From UBA8337 sp963932545 (GTDB lineage Bacteria; Pseudomonadota; Alphaproteobacteria; RS24): a DNA stretch of 64,000 bases. The position numbers and the translations under genes are program-made. The stretch is taken from positions 62,001-126,000 of the forward strand of contig CAWVRH010000003.1 in NCBI GenBank assembly GCA_963932545.1, in the 5' to 3' direction. The notes under the pieces are model-generated. The model searched no databases, was not told where the DNA came from, and was given only the letters and a program-made list of their open reading frames with translations. Below, one piece after another: positions 15,121-24,204 of the stretch; within the stretch, counting starts at the first letter, position 1; every line of letters starts with the position of its first letter.

Positions 15121-17651
15121 GCGACGCGAAAACAGGTGATGATGCCTCGACAGGGGATGCCCCTCAAGATGGCGAAGCCAAACGCGGCAAGACCATGTCT
15201 TTAAAACGGACAGTGGAAAGCGGGCAAGTGCGCCAGAGCTTTTCGCATGGCCGTTCCAAATCTGTATTGGTTGAAAAACGCCGGAAACGCGTGGTTAAAC
15301 CTGGGCAAGAAGAAGCTCAAGTGGCAGTTCCCGTGGAAGCTCAGCCAGCGCCCGTGGCTCCAACGCCTGCGGCGCCAAGCGCGCCCGCTATGCCAGATGG
15401 CCTGTCCAAAGCCGAACAAGACAAACGCCTTGCCGCTGTCGCGGAAGCCAAAATTCGCGCTGTAGAAGAAGCCAAGCAAGCCGAAATTGATAATAAACGA
15501 CGCGCCGAAGAAGACACGAAGCGCGCCGAAGAGCGCGCTGAATTAGATGCTGAAGCCTCCAAACAGGCCGAAGCCAATTCGCGCACAGCCAAAAAAGGCG
15601 ATGTGGTCGACCCCGTAGATGCGCCCCCGGCCGAGCCGGCTTTGGTCACGCGGGCCACCAAACAAGCGCCAGCAGTGGCAAGCGCCGATGAGAAAAAGCG
15701 CGCGGAAGAAAAACGACGCACGGCAACCCCGGACAAACGAGCTGGCGAACGTCGTCGTCGCACCGGCAAGCTAACCATTAATGACGCGCTGAACGATGAA
15801 GAGCGGGTTCGCTCGCTGGCTTCTATGCGGCGTCGTCGCGAGCGCGAAAAGCGCCAAGCCAATAATTCTGGGGAAGCTGAAAAAGTAGCTCGCATGGTGC
15901 AGTTGCCAGACACGATTAGCATTCAAGAGCTTGCTAACCGTATGGCAGAGCGCGCCGTGGATGTGATTAAAGTGCTTATGCAACAAGGCATTATGTCACA
16001 AATCAATGATGTGATTGACGCCGATACAGCGCAAATCGTAGCCGAAGACTTGGGTCACCAAGTCAAACGGGTATCGGAAAGCGATGTAGAAGACGCGATT
16101 GTGACCGCCGATGATGACGATGAAGATAAGACATCTCGCCCGCCGGTGGTTACCGTCATGGGTCACGTTGACCATGGTAAAACATCGCTATTGGATGCGC
16201 TTCGCAAAGCCAAAGTGGCCGATGGCGAAGCTGGCGGCATTACCCAGCATATTGGCGCCTATCAGACGCAAACCGAAGCTGGCGAAACGCTGACCTTTAT
16301 CGATACACCTGGCCACGCGGCCTTTACCGCCATGCGCGCACGCGGCGCCAAAGTAACCGATTTGGTTATTCTTGTGGTGGCTGGCGATGATGGCGTTATG
16401 CCGCAAACCGTGGAAGCGATTAACCATGCCAAGGCGGCCGAAGCGCCGATGATTGTGGCCATTAACAAAATGGACAAGCCGGGGTCTGACGCCAATCGAG
16501 TGAAAACCGATTTGCTACAGCATGAAATTATTTCCGAGGAAATGGGCGGCGATACACAAATGATCGAAGTCTCGGCGCAAACGGGCGATGGCCTTGATAA
16601 CCTGTTGGAAGCGGTGGCTCTACAAGCCGAGCTGATGGAGCTAAAAGCCAAAACCAATCGCGCCGCCGAAGGTATCGTGATTGAAGCCAAACTCGACAAA
16701 GGTCGCGGTGCGGTGGCAACGGTTCTCGTTCAACGCGGCACGCTGAGTGTCGGCGACATTTTTGTGGTGGGTCAAGAATCGGGTCGCGTTCGTGCGCTCA
16801 TTGATGACAAAGGCCAACAGATTAAAACCGCGGGGCCTTCGTCTCCGGTTGAAGTTTTGGGTGCGGGTGGCGTTCCGGGTGCGGGGGAAATTTTCACCGT
16901 GGTTGAGAACGAAGCCGATGCTCGCGAAGTAGCCGAATACCGCGCTCGTAAAGCACGCCAGCAATCCAGTGATATTGCGCCTCGTGCAGCGTCTTTGGAT
17001 CAGATGATGACGCAATTGGAAACCGCCGATCGCGCTGAAATTGCCATTGTCGTCAAAGGCGATGTGCAAGGGTCGGTCGAAGCTATTTCGCAAGCCGCTG
17101 TGAAACTTGGCACCGATGAAGTCTCGGCGCGGGTTATTCATACCGGCGTTGGCGGCATCACCGAAAGTGACATTACCTTGGCGGCCGCTTCGGGCGCTGT
17201 GGTGTTTGGCTTTAACACGCGGGCCAATGGCCAAGCGCGCAATATGGCCGAAGCCGAAGGTGTCGAAATTCGCTATTACAATGTGATTTACGATTTGGTT
17301 GATGATTTGAAAGCCGCTATGGCGGGCATGTTGTCGCCAGAATTGCGCGAGACAGCCTTGGGCACAGCCGAGGTCTTGGAAGTGTTTAAAGTCGGCAAGG
17401 CAGACAAAGCCGCTGGTGGCTTGGTAGGCACGGGCCTTGTGCGCCGTGGCGCCAAAGTGCGCCTCATCCGCGATGACATTGTTATCCACGAAGGCGAATT
17501 GTCTTCGCTGCGCCGCTTCAAAGACGAAGTCAAAGAGGTTCAGTCGGGTCAAGAATGTGGTATGGCTTTTGAGAATTACAAAGACCTGAAGCCTGGGGAT
17601 ACCATCGAGTGTTACGAAGTCGAAGAAATCGCTCGCACGCTCGATAGCTAA
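15117..17651 (+). CDS. infB: Translation initiation factor IF-2
   Basis: 844 residues. GTPase that brings initiator tRNA to the 30S subunit. A long charged Ala/Glu/Lys-rich N-terminus (1-260) starts with the alphaproteobacterial motif TVESGQVRQSFSHGRSKSV. An IF2_N domain follows, then the G domain: G1 GHVDHGKT at 349-356, G3 DTPGHAAF, G4 NKMD. Domains II-IV, with the fMet-tRNA-binding C-terminal domain, complete it. Overlaps ylxR (ATGA). Confidence 0.97.
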   Translation: MSDAKTGDDASTGDAPQDGEAKRGKTMSLKRTVESGQVRQSFSHGRSKSVLVEKRRKRVVKPGQEEAQVAVPVEAQPAPVAPTPAAPSAPAMPDGLSKAEQDKRLAAVAEAKIRAVEEAKQAEIDNKRRAEEDTKRAEERAELDAEASKQAEANSRTAKKGDVVDPVDAPPAEPALVTRATKQAPAVASADEKKRAEEKRRTATPDKRAGERRRRTGKLTINDALNDEERVRSLASMRRRREREKRQANNSGEAEKVARMVQLPDTISIQELANRMAERAVDVIKVLMQQGIMSQINDVIDADTAQIVAEDLGHQVKRVSESDVEDAIVTADDDDEDKTSRPPVVTVMGHVDHGKTSLLDALRKAKVADGEAGGITQHIGAYQTQTEAGETLTFIDTPGHAAFTAMRARGAKVTDLVILVVAGDDGVMPQTVEAINHAKAAEAPMIVAINKMDKPGSDANRVKTDLLQHEIISEEMGGDTQMIEVSAQTGDGLDNLLEAVALQAELMELKAKTNRAAEGIVIEAKLDKGRGAVATVLVQRGTLSVGDIFVVGQESGRVRALIDDKGQQIKTAGPSSPVEVLGAGGVPGAGEIFTVVENEADAREVAEYRARKARQQSSDIAPRAASLDQMMTQLETADRAEIAIVVKGDVQGSVEAISQAAVKLGTDEVSARVIHTGVGGITESDITLAAASGAVVFGFNTRANGQARNMAEAEGVEIRYYNVIYDLVDDLKAAMAGMLSPELRETALGTAEVLEVFKVGKADKAAGGLVGTGLVRRGAKVRLIRDDIVIHEGELSSLRRFKDEVKEVQSGQECGMAFENYKDLKPGDTIECYEVEEIARTLDS

Positions 17652-17668
17652 GCGAAAGCTTTACAGAT

Positions 17669-18085
17669 ATGGCTGAAAAAAAGAACATCGCCGGCAAGCC
17701 CCCCTCGCAACGTCAGTTGCGGGTTGGGGAGATGCTGCGCCATCGCTTGAGCGAGGTGCTGCACGCGGCTGATTTTGAAGCCAAGGTTTTGAAAAAAGCC
17801 AATATCACCGTGACCGAAGTTCGCATTAGCCCAGACCTGCGCCATGCGACCGCCTATATTATGCCTTTGGGCGGCGACCATATTGAGAAAATCGTGACCC
17901 TGTTAAACGATGAAGTGCCACGGCTCAAAAAAATCTCTATGTCTGGACTGCATTTGAAATATACCCCTGACTTTAAATTTGCCGCCGACAAGAGCTTCGA
18001 CCAAGCGGCGGCCATGGATGAGCTTTTAGCTTCCGAAGTGGTGGCTGGCGATATCGCGGATTTAGAGACGCCGGAAGGCGCCTAA
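17669..18085 (+). CDS. rbfA: RbfA, 30S ribosome-binding factor A
   Basis: 138 residues with a KH-type fold: RVGEMLRHRLSEVLH, VTEVRISPDLRHATAYI, and a C-terminal LKYTPDFKFAADKSFDQA. Binds the 30S subunit during maturation of the 16S 5' end. It lies 17 bases after infB, in the conserved infB-rbfA-truB order. Confidence 0.94.
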   Translation: MAEKKNIAGKPPSQRQLRVGEMLRHRLSEVLHAADFEAKVLKKANITVTEVRISPDLRHATAYIMPLGGDHIEKIVTLLNDEVPRLKKISMSGLHLKYTPDFKFAADKSFDQAAAMDELLASEVVAGDIADLETPEGA

Positions 18086-18114
18086 GCACTTTTTAATAAG
18101 AGAGAGGCTGCGAT

Positions 18115-19026
18115 TTGGCACGACGCAAAAAAGGCCGGAAGCTTTCTGGCTGGATTAATTTAGACAAACCCTATGAATTAGGCTCCACGCCCGCCGTCTC
18201 GCGGGTGCGTTGGTTGTTTCATGCCCAAAAAGCCGGTCATGCCGGCACGCTCGACCCTTTGGCAACGGGCGTTTTGCCGATTGCTTTGGGCGAGGCCACT
18301 AAAACCGTCTCCTTCATGCAAGATGCGGCCAAAACCTATCGCGTCAGCGTAGGGCTTGGTGTCTCTACCACTACGGATGACATGGAGGGGGAGCCTCTGG
18401 AAACCAGTGAGCATCGCCCTGAAACGACGGAAATTAAAGCGGCCTTGGCGTCTTTTACAGGCGAGATTCAGCAAGTGCCGCCGCAATTTTCGGCCATTCG
18501 CAAAGATGGTGTGCGCGCCTATACCAAAGCGCGCGCTGGCGAGAGTGTGGAACTGGAAGCGCGCAGCGTGCGCATTGACCATATTCGGTTTTTGCGCCGC
18601 GTCGATGCAGACCATTTCACGCTCGAGGTAGACTGTGGCAAAGGCGTCTATATTCGCTCTTTGGCACGCGATTTGGCTTTGCAACTTGGCACCCGTGGGC
18701 ATGTAACCAAATTGCGCCGAACGCGGGTTGGCCCATTTGATGAAAAATCTGCTTTAGGGCTGGATAAATTAACTAATTTGGGCCATAGTTCGCCCGATTT
18801 GGCGGCTCTGGATGCTTGCTTGTTACCCCTTACGACCGCGCTGGACGACATCCCGGCGGTGGCCATTAGTGGTGACGAGGCATCCCGCATAAAGCAGGGG
18901 CAAGCTATATCACCGCAAGGGTTGGCGTTTACGGGGCCGGTGCTTCTTACACATGAGGAGCTTCCTGTCGCCATTGCTGACCAAGACGGGGAAACCCTGA
19001 AGCCCGTGCGGGTGTTTAACCTCTAG
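18115..19026 (+). CDS. truB: TruB, tRNA pseudouridine-55 synthase
   Basis: 303 residues from a TTG start. Makes pseudouridine 55 in the T loop of tRNAs. The catalytic aspartate is D47 in HAGTLDPLATGVLPIALG. A conserved KxYxV-type strand (KTYRVSVGLG) and the CGKGVYIRSLARDL motif are present. The C-terminal PUA-like part is short. The TTG follows AGAGAGGCTGCGAT. Last gene of the operon before rpsO. Confidence 0.95.
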   Translation: MARRKKGRKLSGWINLDKPYELGSTPAVSRVRWLFHAQKAGHAGTLDPLATGVLPIALGEATKTVSFMQDAAKTYRVSVGLGVSTTTDDMEGEPLETSEHRPETTEIKAALASFTGEIQQVPPQFSAIRKDGVRAYTKARAGESVELEARSVRIDHIRFLRRVDADHFTLEVDCGKGVYIRSLARDLALQLGTRGHVTKLRRTRVGPFDEKSALGLDKLTNLGHSSPDLAALDACLLPLTTALDDIPAVAISGDEASRIKQGQAISPQGLAFTGPVLLTHEELPVAIADQDGETLKPVRVFNL

Positions 19027-19045
19027 AACCCAAAAGGTTCGTCTC

Positions 19046-19061
19046 AAGACCGAGAGGTCTT
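19046..19061 (+). promoter_or_regulatory. GNRA-capped hairpin in the rpsO leader
   Basis: AAGACC (19046-19051), GAGA tetraloop, GGTCTT (19056-19061), then TTA. It lies 18 bases before the rpsO ATG. It could be a weak terminator for truB or the leader structure through which S15 controls its own mRNA. Confidence 0.45.
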
Positions 19062-19078
19062 TTATAAAGGAGAAGGTG

Positions 19079-19348
19079 ATGTCGATTACTGCCGAGCGCA
19101 AAGATGCGCTAATTAAAGAATATGCAACGGGTGCCGGTGACACTGGGTCGCCGGAAGTACAAGTTGCCATTCTGACGGAACGTGTTTCCAATCTAACCGA
19201 ACATTTTCAAACCCACGCCAAGGATAATCATTCGCGTCGTGGTCTGTTGAAAATGGTTAGCCAACGCCGTCGTTTGCTTGACTATGTCAAGGGTCGCGAT
19301 GTTGAGCGCTATAAAAGCCTCATTGGGCGTCTCGGCTTGCGTCGTTAG
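19079..19348 (+). CDS. rpsO: 30S ribosomal protein S15
   Basis: 89 residues, the standard S15 length, from ATG 19079 behind AAAGGAGAAGGTG (the GTG at 19076 is part of the ribosome site). It opens MSITAERKDALIKEYA and ends LIGRLGLRR. S15 binds the 16S central domain. In E. coli it represses its own translation, and rpsO-pnp form an operon; here a strong terminator separates the two. Confidence 0.98.
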   Translation: MSITAERKDALIKEYATGAGDTGSPEVQVAILTERVSNLTEHFQTHAKDNHSRRGLLKMVSQRRRLLDYVKGRDVERYKSLIGRLGLRR

Positions 19349-19361
19349 ATTGCGTTAATTT

Positions 19362-19394
19362 AAAAGCCGGCCTTAAGGTTAGAGGCCGGCTTTT
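19362..19394 (+). terminator. Rho-independent terminator after rpsO
   Basis: AAAAGCCGGCC pairs with GGCCGGCTTTT across a 9-11 base loop, ending in a TTTT run. Placed 14 bases after the rpsO stop. Confidence 0.85.
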
Positions 19395-19421
19395 CATTTC
19401 TGTCATGAAGGCCTGACAGAC

Positions 19422-19551
19422 CTTTTTCTGACATGAGGTCAGAAAAAGCAGAGGAAAGAGAACCGGTCTTTTGTTCTAGGTTCTCGATTGAAGCTGCTCC
19501 TTTCAAGGGAAAGGGGCTTTGGCAAACTGAGCTGAGATAAAGCCATTTGCC
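19422..19551 (+). promoter_or_regulatory. Multi-hairpin 5' leader of pnp
   Basis: Four successive inverted repeats fill the pnp upstream region. CTTTTTCTGAC/GTCAGAAAAAG (19422-19432, 19438-19448, perfect 11 bp). GAGAACC/GGTTCTC (19458-19464, 19479-19485). GCTCCTTTC/GAAAGGGGC (19496-19504, 19509-19517, one G-U). GGCAAA/TTTGCC (19521-19526, 19546-19551), ending 16 bases before the ATG. E. coli pnp autoregulates through a leader hairpin cut by RNase III; this layout suggests similar control. Confidence 0.65.
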
Positions 19552-19567
19552 GTGATAGGAAGAACGA

Positions 19568-21688
19568 ATGTTTGATATTACTCGTGAAGAAATTGAATGG
19601 GGTGGGCGCACGCTGACCCTCGAAACTGGCCGTGTGGCCCGTCAAGCTGACGGCGCTGTTTTGGCTACTTATGGAGAAACTTCAGTGCTGGCCACTGTGG
19701 TTGGAGATCGCAGCCCGAAACCGGGTCTCGACTTTTTCCCTCTTACTGTGAATTACCAAGAAAAAGCCTATGCCGCCGGTAAAGTGCCAGGTGGCTATTT
19801 TAAGCGCGAAGGTCGTCCAAGCGAAAAAGAGACCCTGATTTGTCGTCTCATTGACCGCCCCATCCGCCCGCTTTTTGTTAAAGGCTTTAAAAACGAAACC
19901 CAAGTCGTCGCCACTGTGATGAGCCATGACCTCGAAAACGACGCTGATATTGTTGCCATGGTAGCTGTATCTGCGGCGCTGACCATTTCTGGTCTGCCGT
20001 TCCAAGGCCCAATTGGTGCCGCGCGCGTTGGCTTGATTGATGGCGAATATGTCCTCAACCCAACCTTGGATCAAATGGGGGATACATCGCTCGACCTTAT
20101 CGTTGCGGGTACAGATGACGCCGTCTTGATGGTGGAATCGCAAGCCGACGAATTGGCTGAAGATGTGATGCTCGGTGCCGTGATGTTTGGTCATCGTGAG
20201 TTCCAGCCGGTTATCGATGCGTGTATTCGCATGGGTGAAAAAGCTGCCAAAGCGCCTCGTGATGTGGTTATCCCAGACGATAGCGCCTTGAAAGAAAGCG
20301 TGGCGGGCATTGCCAAAAAAGGCCTCGTGGCCGCTTATGGCGAAGCTGACAAGCAAGTGCGTCAAAACGCAATTGCAGCGTTAAAAGACACGGTCTATGC
20401 CGATTTGATAGCTGCGGATGCAAGCGCCGATGAGCGCAATGCTGTTTCCGGCGCGTTTAAATCTTTGGAAAGCGATATCGTCCGTGGCGATATTCTGGAC
20501 ACAGAAAAACGTATTGATGGTCGCGGTCTTGCCGATGTGCGCGCGATTGTTTCCGAAGCTGGCATTTTGCCTCGCACACATGGCTCGGCCTTGTTTACGC
20601 GCGGGGAAACACAAGCCCTCGTCGTGGCTACTTTGGGCACGGGCGATGATGAACAATTTGTGGATGCGCTGGAAGGCACCTACCGCGAAAACTTCATGCT
20701 GCATTATAACTTCCCTCCTTACTCGGTTGGCGAAACCGGACGTGTTGGCTTTACGAGCCGTCGCGAGATTGGTCACGGCAAGCTCGCTTGGCGCGCTTTG
20801 AAAGCCATGTTGCCAAGCAAGGAAGAGTTTCCTTACACTTTGCGTCTGGTGTCTGAAGTGACAGAAAGCAATGGATCGTCTTCGATGGCGACCGTTTGTG
20901 GTGCGTCGCTGGCGATGATGGATGCGGGCGTTCCGTTGAAAAAACCAGTGGCTGGTATTGCTATGGGTCTGATTAAAGAAGGCGAACGTTTCGCGGTTCT
21001 TTCAGACATCCTCGGCGATGAAGACCATTTGGGCGATATGGACTTTAAAGTGGCAGGTACCAAAGACGGTATTACGTCGCTGCAAATGGACATTAAAATC
21101 ACCGGCATCACCGAAGAAATCATGCAAGTTGCCCTCGACCAAGCCAAAGGCGGGCGGACGCATATTCTCGACGAAATGTCGAAATCTTTGACCGAAGCTC
21201 GTGACGAGATGGGTGAATATGCGCCGAAGATTGAAACCATTCAGGTGCCACAAGATAAAATCCGTGAAGTGATCGGTACCGGCGGTAAGGTCATTCGCGA
21301 GATTGTGGAAACTTCGGGTGCGAAGATTGATATTGGCGATGACGGCCTGATTAAAGTGGCATCTGCGGATGCGGCGGCTATCAAGTCAGCCCTCGACCAA
21401 ATTCACTCCATCGTAGCGGAGCCAGAAGAAGGCCTTATCTATGAAGGCACGGTTGTAAAAACTATGGACTTCGGTGCTTTCGTAAACTTCTTCGGCAAGC
21501 GCGATGGTCTGGTGCATATTTCGCAACTGGCTGAAAAACGCGTCGAGAACACAACGGACGTCGTTAAAGAAGGCGACACCGTGAAAGTGAAATTGATGGG
21601 CTTTGACGATCGCGGCAAGGTTCGCCTGTCGATGAAAGTTGTTGATCAAGAGACGGGTGAAGACCTGGAAAACAAAGACGCTGAATAA
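19568..21688 (+). CDS. pnp: Polynucleotide phosphorylase
   Basis: 706 residues, full length. Phosphorolytic 3'-5' exoribonuclease of the degradosome. Two RNase PH domains (about 1-230 and 310-545) flank an alpha-helical domain. A KH domain (IREVIGTGGKVIREI, about 555-615) and an S1 domain (about 620-690) follow. Catalytic-core motifs such as FPPYSVGETGR and DILGDEDHLGDMDFKVAG are intact. SD AGGAAG precedes the ATG. The structured leader suggests autoregulation. Confidence 0.97.
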   Translation: MFDITREEIEWGGRTLTLETGRVARQADGAVLATYGETSVLATVVGDRSPKPGLDFFPLTVNYQEKAYAAGKVPGGYFKREGRPSEKETLICRLIDRPIRPLFVKGFKNETQVVATVMSHDLENDADIVAMVAVSAALTISGLPFQGPIGAARVGLIDGEYVLNPTLDQMGDTSLDLIVAGTDDAVLMVESQADELAEDVMLGAVMFGHREFQPVIDACIRMGEKAAKAPRDVVIPDDSALKESVAGIAKKGLVAAYGEADKQVRQNAIAALKDTVYADLIAADASADERNAVSGAFKSLESDIVRGDILDTEKRIDGRGLADVRAIVSEAGILPRTHGSALFTRGETQALVVATLGTGDDEQFVDALEGTYRENFMLHYNFPPYSVGETGRVGFTSRREIGHGKLAWRALKAMLPSKEEFPYTLRLVSEVTESNGSSSMATVCGASLAMMDAGVPLKKPVAGIAMGLIKEGERFAVLSDILGDEDHLGDMDFKVAGTKDGITSLQMDIKITGITEEIMQVALDQAKGGRTHILDEMSKSLTEARDEMGEYAPKIETIQVPQDKIREVIGTGGKVIREIVETSGAKIDIGDDGLIKVASADAAAIKSALDQIHSIVAEPEEGLIYEGTVVKTMDFGAFVNFFGKRDGLVHISQLAEKRVENTTDVVKEGDTVKVKLMGFDDRGKVRLSMKVVDQETGEDLENKDAE

Positions 21689-21712
21689 GCGCTTTTGCTT
21701 TAAAGCCAAAAG

Positions 21713-21746
21713 AAACCGCCGCGAGGAAGTCCTCGCGGCGGTTTTT
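21713..21746. terminator. Bidirectional terminator between pnp and fabB
   Basis: ACCGCCGCGAGGA (21715-21727) and TCCTCGCGGCGGT (21730-21742) form a perfect 13-bp stem with a 2-base gap, with A-run and T-run flanks. It serves pnp (plus) and fabB (minus), which converge here. Confidence 0.92.
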
Positions 21747-21769
21747 CTTTATCTAAAGGGAGACCGCGG

Positions 21770-22981
21770 TTAAACGCGCTTCATCACCAGCGTGCCATTG
21801 GTGCCGCCAAAGCCAAACGAATTGGACATGACGCAGTTCAGCTTCACGCCGTCCCGACGTTCGGTCACAATTGGCATATCGGCAAAATCGGGGTCTAATT
21901 CGGTAATATGCGCCGAGCCCACGATGAAATCATGTTCCATCATCAGCAGCGAATAAATCGCTTCTTGCACGCCCGCCGCGCCAAGCGAATGGCCAGACAA
22001 AGATTTGGTGGCCGAAATGGGTGGGCAATCTGCGCCGAAGACTTCGCGCAAGGCTTCAATTTCCTTAATGTCTCCGACCGGCGTCGAGGTGGCATGCGGG
22101 TTGATGTAATCCAAGGGGCAATCGACGTCTTGCATCGCCATTTGCATGCAGCGTACAGCGCCCTCGCCTGAGGGTTGCACCATGTCATAGCCGTCAGACG
22201 TTGCGCCATAGCCTACAATTTCTGCATAGATTTTCGCGCCGCGTTTTTTTGCATGTTCCATTTCTTCGAGAACCACAACGCCCGCGCCGCCTGCAATCAC
22301 GAAACCGTCGCGCGATTTATCATAGGCGCGGCTGGCGGTGGAGGGCGTGTCATTATGTTTCGAGCTCATGGCGCCCATGGCATCGAAGAGAACCGAGAGG
22401 GCCCAATCTAGCTCTTCGCCGCCGCCGGCAAACATCACGTCTTGTTTGCCCCATTGAATCATTTCCGTCGCATTGCCGATGCAATGGGTGGAGGTGGCGC
22501 AAGCCGACGAGATGGAATAATTGACGCCCTTAATGCCAAAAGGTGTGGCCAACGTCGCAGAATTGGTCGAGCTCATGGCCTTAGGTACAGCAAAAGGACC
22601 AACCCGTTTCGGGCTGGAATTGCGCGCGGTATCTGTGGCGGCAATCAAGGCTTTGGTGCTTGGGCCGCCCGAGCCCATAATCAGGCCGGTGCGGGGATTT
22701 TGAATGGTGTTTTCTTCGAGGCCCGCATCGGCAATGGCTTGCTGCATGGCAACATAGTTCCACGCCGCGCCGTCGCCCATAAAGCGGCGAACGCGTTTTT
22801 CGACCGCTTCTTCAATGTTCAATGTCGGCTGGCCCGCGATTTGCGAGCGAAAGCCCATTTCTGCGAAGCTCGCCATAGCGGAAATGCCAGAGCGGCCTTC
22901 TTTTAAAGAGGCGGTAACTTCTTGGGCATTATTGCCAAGACTCGAGACGATGCCAATTCCTGTGATAACAACACGGCGCAT
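21770..22981 (-). CDS. fabB: FabB, 3-oxoacyl-ACP synthase I
   Basis: 403 residues. Condensing enzyme for elongating unsaturated acyl chains. The nucleophile is C161 in SSACATSTHCIGNA; the two histidines are in NPHATSTPVGD and SLSGHSLGAAG. It is transcribed after fabA with a 58-base gap that contains a 14-bp tandem duplication. In Rhizobium-type genomes fabI normally follows fabB; here the terminator comes directly, so fabI is not in this cluster. Confidence 0.96.
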   Translation of the reverse strand: MRRVVITGIGIVSSLGNNAQEVTASLKEGRSGISAMASFAEMGFRSQIAGQPTLNIEEAVEKRVRRFMGDGAAWNYVAMQQAIADAGLEENTIQNPRTGLIMGSGGPSTKALIAATDTARNSSPKRVGPFAVPKAMSSTNSATLATPFGIKGVNYSISSACATSTHCIGNATEMIQWGKQDVMFAGGGEELDWALSVLFDAMGAMSSKHNDTPSTASRAYDKSRDGFVIAGGAGVVVLEEMEHAKKRGAKIYAEIVGYGATSDGYDMVQPSGEGAVRCMQMAMQDVDCPLDYINPHATSTPVGDIKEIEALREVFGADCPPISATKSLSGHSLGAAGVQEAIYSLLMMEHDFIVGSAHITELDPDFADMPIVTERRDGVKLNCVMSNSFGFGGTNGTLVMKRV

Positions 22982-22996
22982 AATTTATTCCTATTC

Positions 22997-23024
22997 AGTC
23001 AAAATACGTAAGTCAAAATACGTG
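22997..23024. repeat. 14-bp tandem duplication between fabA and fabB
   Basis: AGTCAAAATACGTA (22997-23010) is repeated as AGTCAAAATACGTG (23011-23024). It fills about half of the fabA-fabB gap, 16 bases upstream of the fabB start. Confidence 0.85.
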
Positions 23025-23039
23025 TATGAAAACGCGAGG

Positions 23040-23552
23040 TTACATTTGTTCTGGTGTGAAAAGCCCGACGCGCAAGCCCTCAGCCGTATAGATTAATTTA
23101 TCGTCGGCGAGCAGGCGGGCTTCGCCAATTCCCATCGTCAGGCGACCGGTCATCACGCGTTTGAGGTCAATTTCATAGCGCACTAATTTGACATCTGGCA
23201 TCACTTGGCCGGTAAATTTTACCGCCCCCGCGCCAAGGGCACGTCCGCGGCCAAGATTACCAAGCCAACCGAGATGAAAGCCGATGAGCTGCCACATGGC
23301 ATCGAGGCCCAAGCAGCCCGGCATAACAGGGTCGGTTTTAAAATGGCAGTCGAAGAACCATAGGTCGGGTTTCACGTCCAGCTCGGCTTTAATCTCGCCT
23401 TTGCCATGCGCGCCGCCCTCATCTGAAATATGCGTGATGCGATCAAACATCAGCATCGGGGGCGAGGGCAGACGGGCGTTGCCGTCGCCAAACAGCTCGC
23501 CATTGGCGCAGGCAATCAACTCATCATACGAATAAGAACTTTGTCTCGACAT
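23040..23552 (-). CDS. fabA: FabA, 3-hydroxydecanoyl-ACP dehydratase/isomerase
   Basis: 170 residues. Dehydrates 3-hydroxydecanoyl-ACP and isomerises the trans-2 product to cis-3, the branch point for unsaturated fatty acids. The active-site pair H70 and D84 (WFFDCHFKTDPVMPGCLGLD) has exactly the E. coli numbering. Divergent from irr across 183 bases; the fabA-fabB pair adjoining irr is the usual alphaproteobacterial order. Confidence 0.97.
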   Translation of the reverse strand: MSRQSSYSYDELIACANGELFGDGNARLPSPPMLMFDRITHISDEGGAHGKGEIKAELDVKPDLWFFDCHFKTDPVMPGCLGLDAMWQLIGFHLGWLGNLGRGRALGAGAVKFTGQVMPDVKLVRYEIDLKRVMTGRLTMGIGEARLLADDKLIYTAEGLRVGLFTPEQM

Positions 23553-23658
23553 GCTTCATCTCCCTAAAATATCGTCTGGAAACTATCATCTTTTGGGGAG
23601 GCCTCCTACTGCAAAACGATACTCCGATAAGGCCACCGGAGAGGTTGGAGTGTGGCAA

Positions 23659-23699
23659 CCCCCAAGCCGCTTGACAGTTTGGGGGCTTCTCTCTATTTC
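23659..23699 (+). promoter_or_regulatory. Putative irr promoter overlapped by an inverted repeat
   Basis: TTGACA (23671-23676) and TATTTC (23694-23699) are 17 bases apart. CCCCCAA (23659-23665) and TTGGGGG (23679-23685) form a perfect 7-bp inverted repeat flanking the -35 box, suggesting a repressor site. A separate 10-bp palindrome, GGAGGCCTCC, lies at 23597-23606 on the fabA side. Confidence 0.5.
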
Positions 23700-23735
23700 C
23701 TAGAATGATTTTAAAAAACAAAATTAGGGCCACAA

Positions 23736-24176
23736 ATGGACGATATGACTGCAAAGGGTACGATTGCAAAAACAGACGGGCAGATGACCCGTGCCGCTCA
23801 CCTGAGAGCTGCGGGCTTGCGCACCACGCGCCCGCGCTTGGCTTTGGCGCATTTGCTATTTGAGAAGGGCGATCGTCATGTCACTGCAGACCAGCTATAT
23901 AGCGAGGCGCAGGCCGCTGGTTTGAGCATCAGCCAAGCCACGATTTACAATACGTTGAACCAATTCCAAGAAGCGGGCCTCTTGCGCGAAGTCCACGTCG
24001 ACCCGTCGCGTAGTTATTTTGATACCAATACCTCCGAGCATCACCACTTCTATGTCGAAGCGGAAGGTCGCCTGATGGATATTGAGAAACACGCTATTTC
24101 GATTGATCGTTTGCCAGAGAGCCCGGAAGGCTTTTGTGTGGCGGGTGTTGATATTGTTATTCGCCTTACCAAGTAA
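23736..24176 (+). CDS. irr: Irr, heme/iron-responsive Fur-family regulator
   Basis: 146 residues. A winged helix (about 15-90; TTRPRLALAHLLFEKG, SISQATIYNTLNQFQEAG) is followed by the Irr-diagnostic histidine run EHHHFY (H102-H104). The N-terminus has no cysteine, so the GCP heme-regulatory motif of Bradyrhizobium Irr is missing; the only cysteine is C134. This resembles Irr proteins that respond to heme through the histidine site. Neighbouring fabA is the typical companion. Confidence 0.9.
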   Translation: MDDMTAKGTIAKTDGQMTRAAHLRAAGLRTTRPRLALAHLLFEKGDRHVTADQLYSEAQAAGLSISQATIYNTLNQFQEAGLLREVHVDPSRSYFDTNTSEHHHFYVEAEGRLMDIEKHAISIDRLPESPEGFCVAGVDIVIRLTK

Positions 24177-24204
24177 TCTGTCATACGAAGACGAGTTTGG
24201 ACAT

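Noticed and set aside
16641..17552. 303-residue minus-strand ORF over infB
   Set aside because: Shadow of the IF-2 coding frame.
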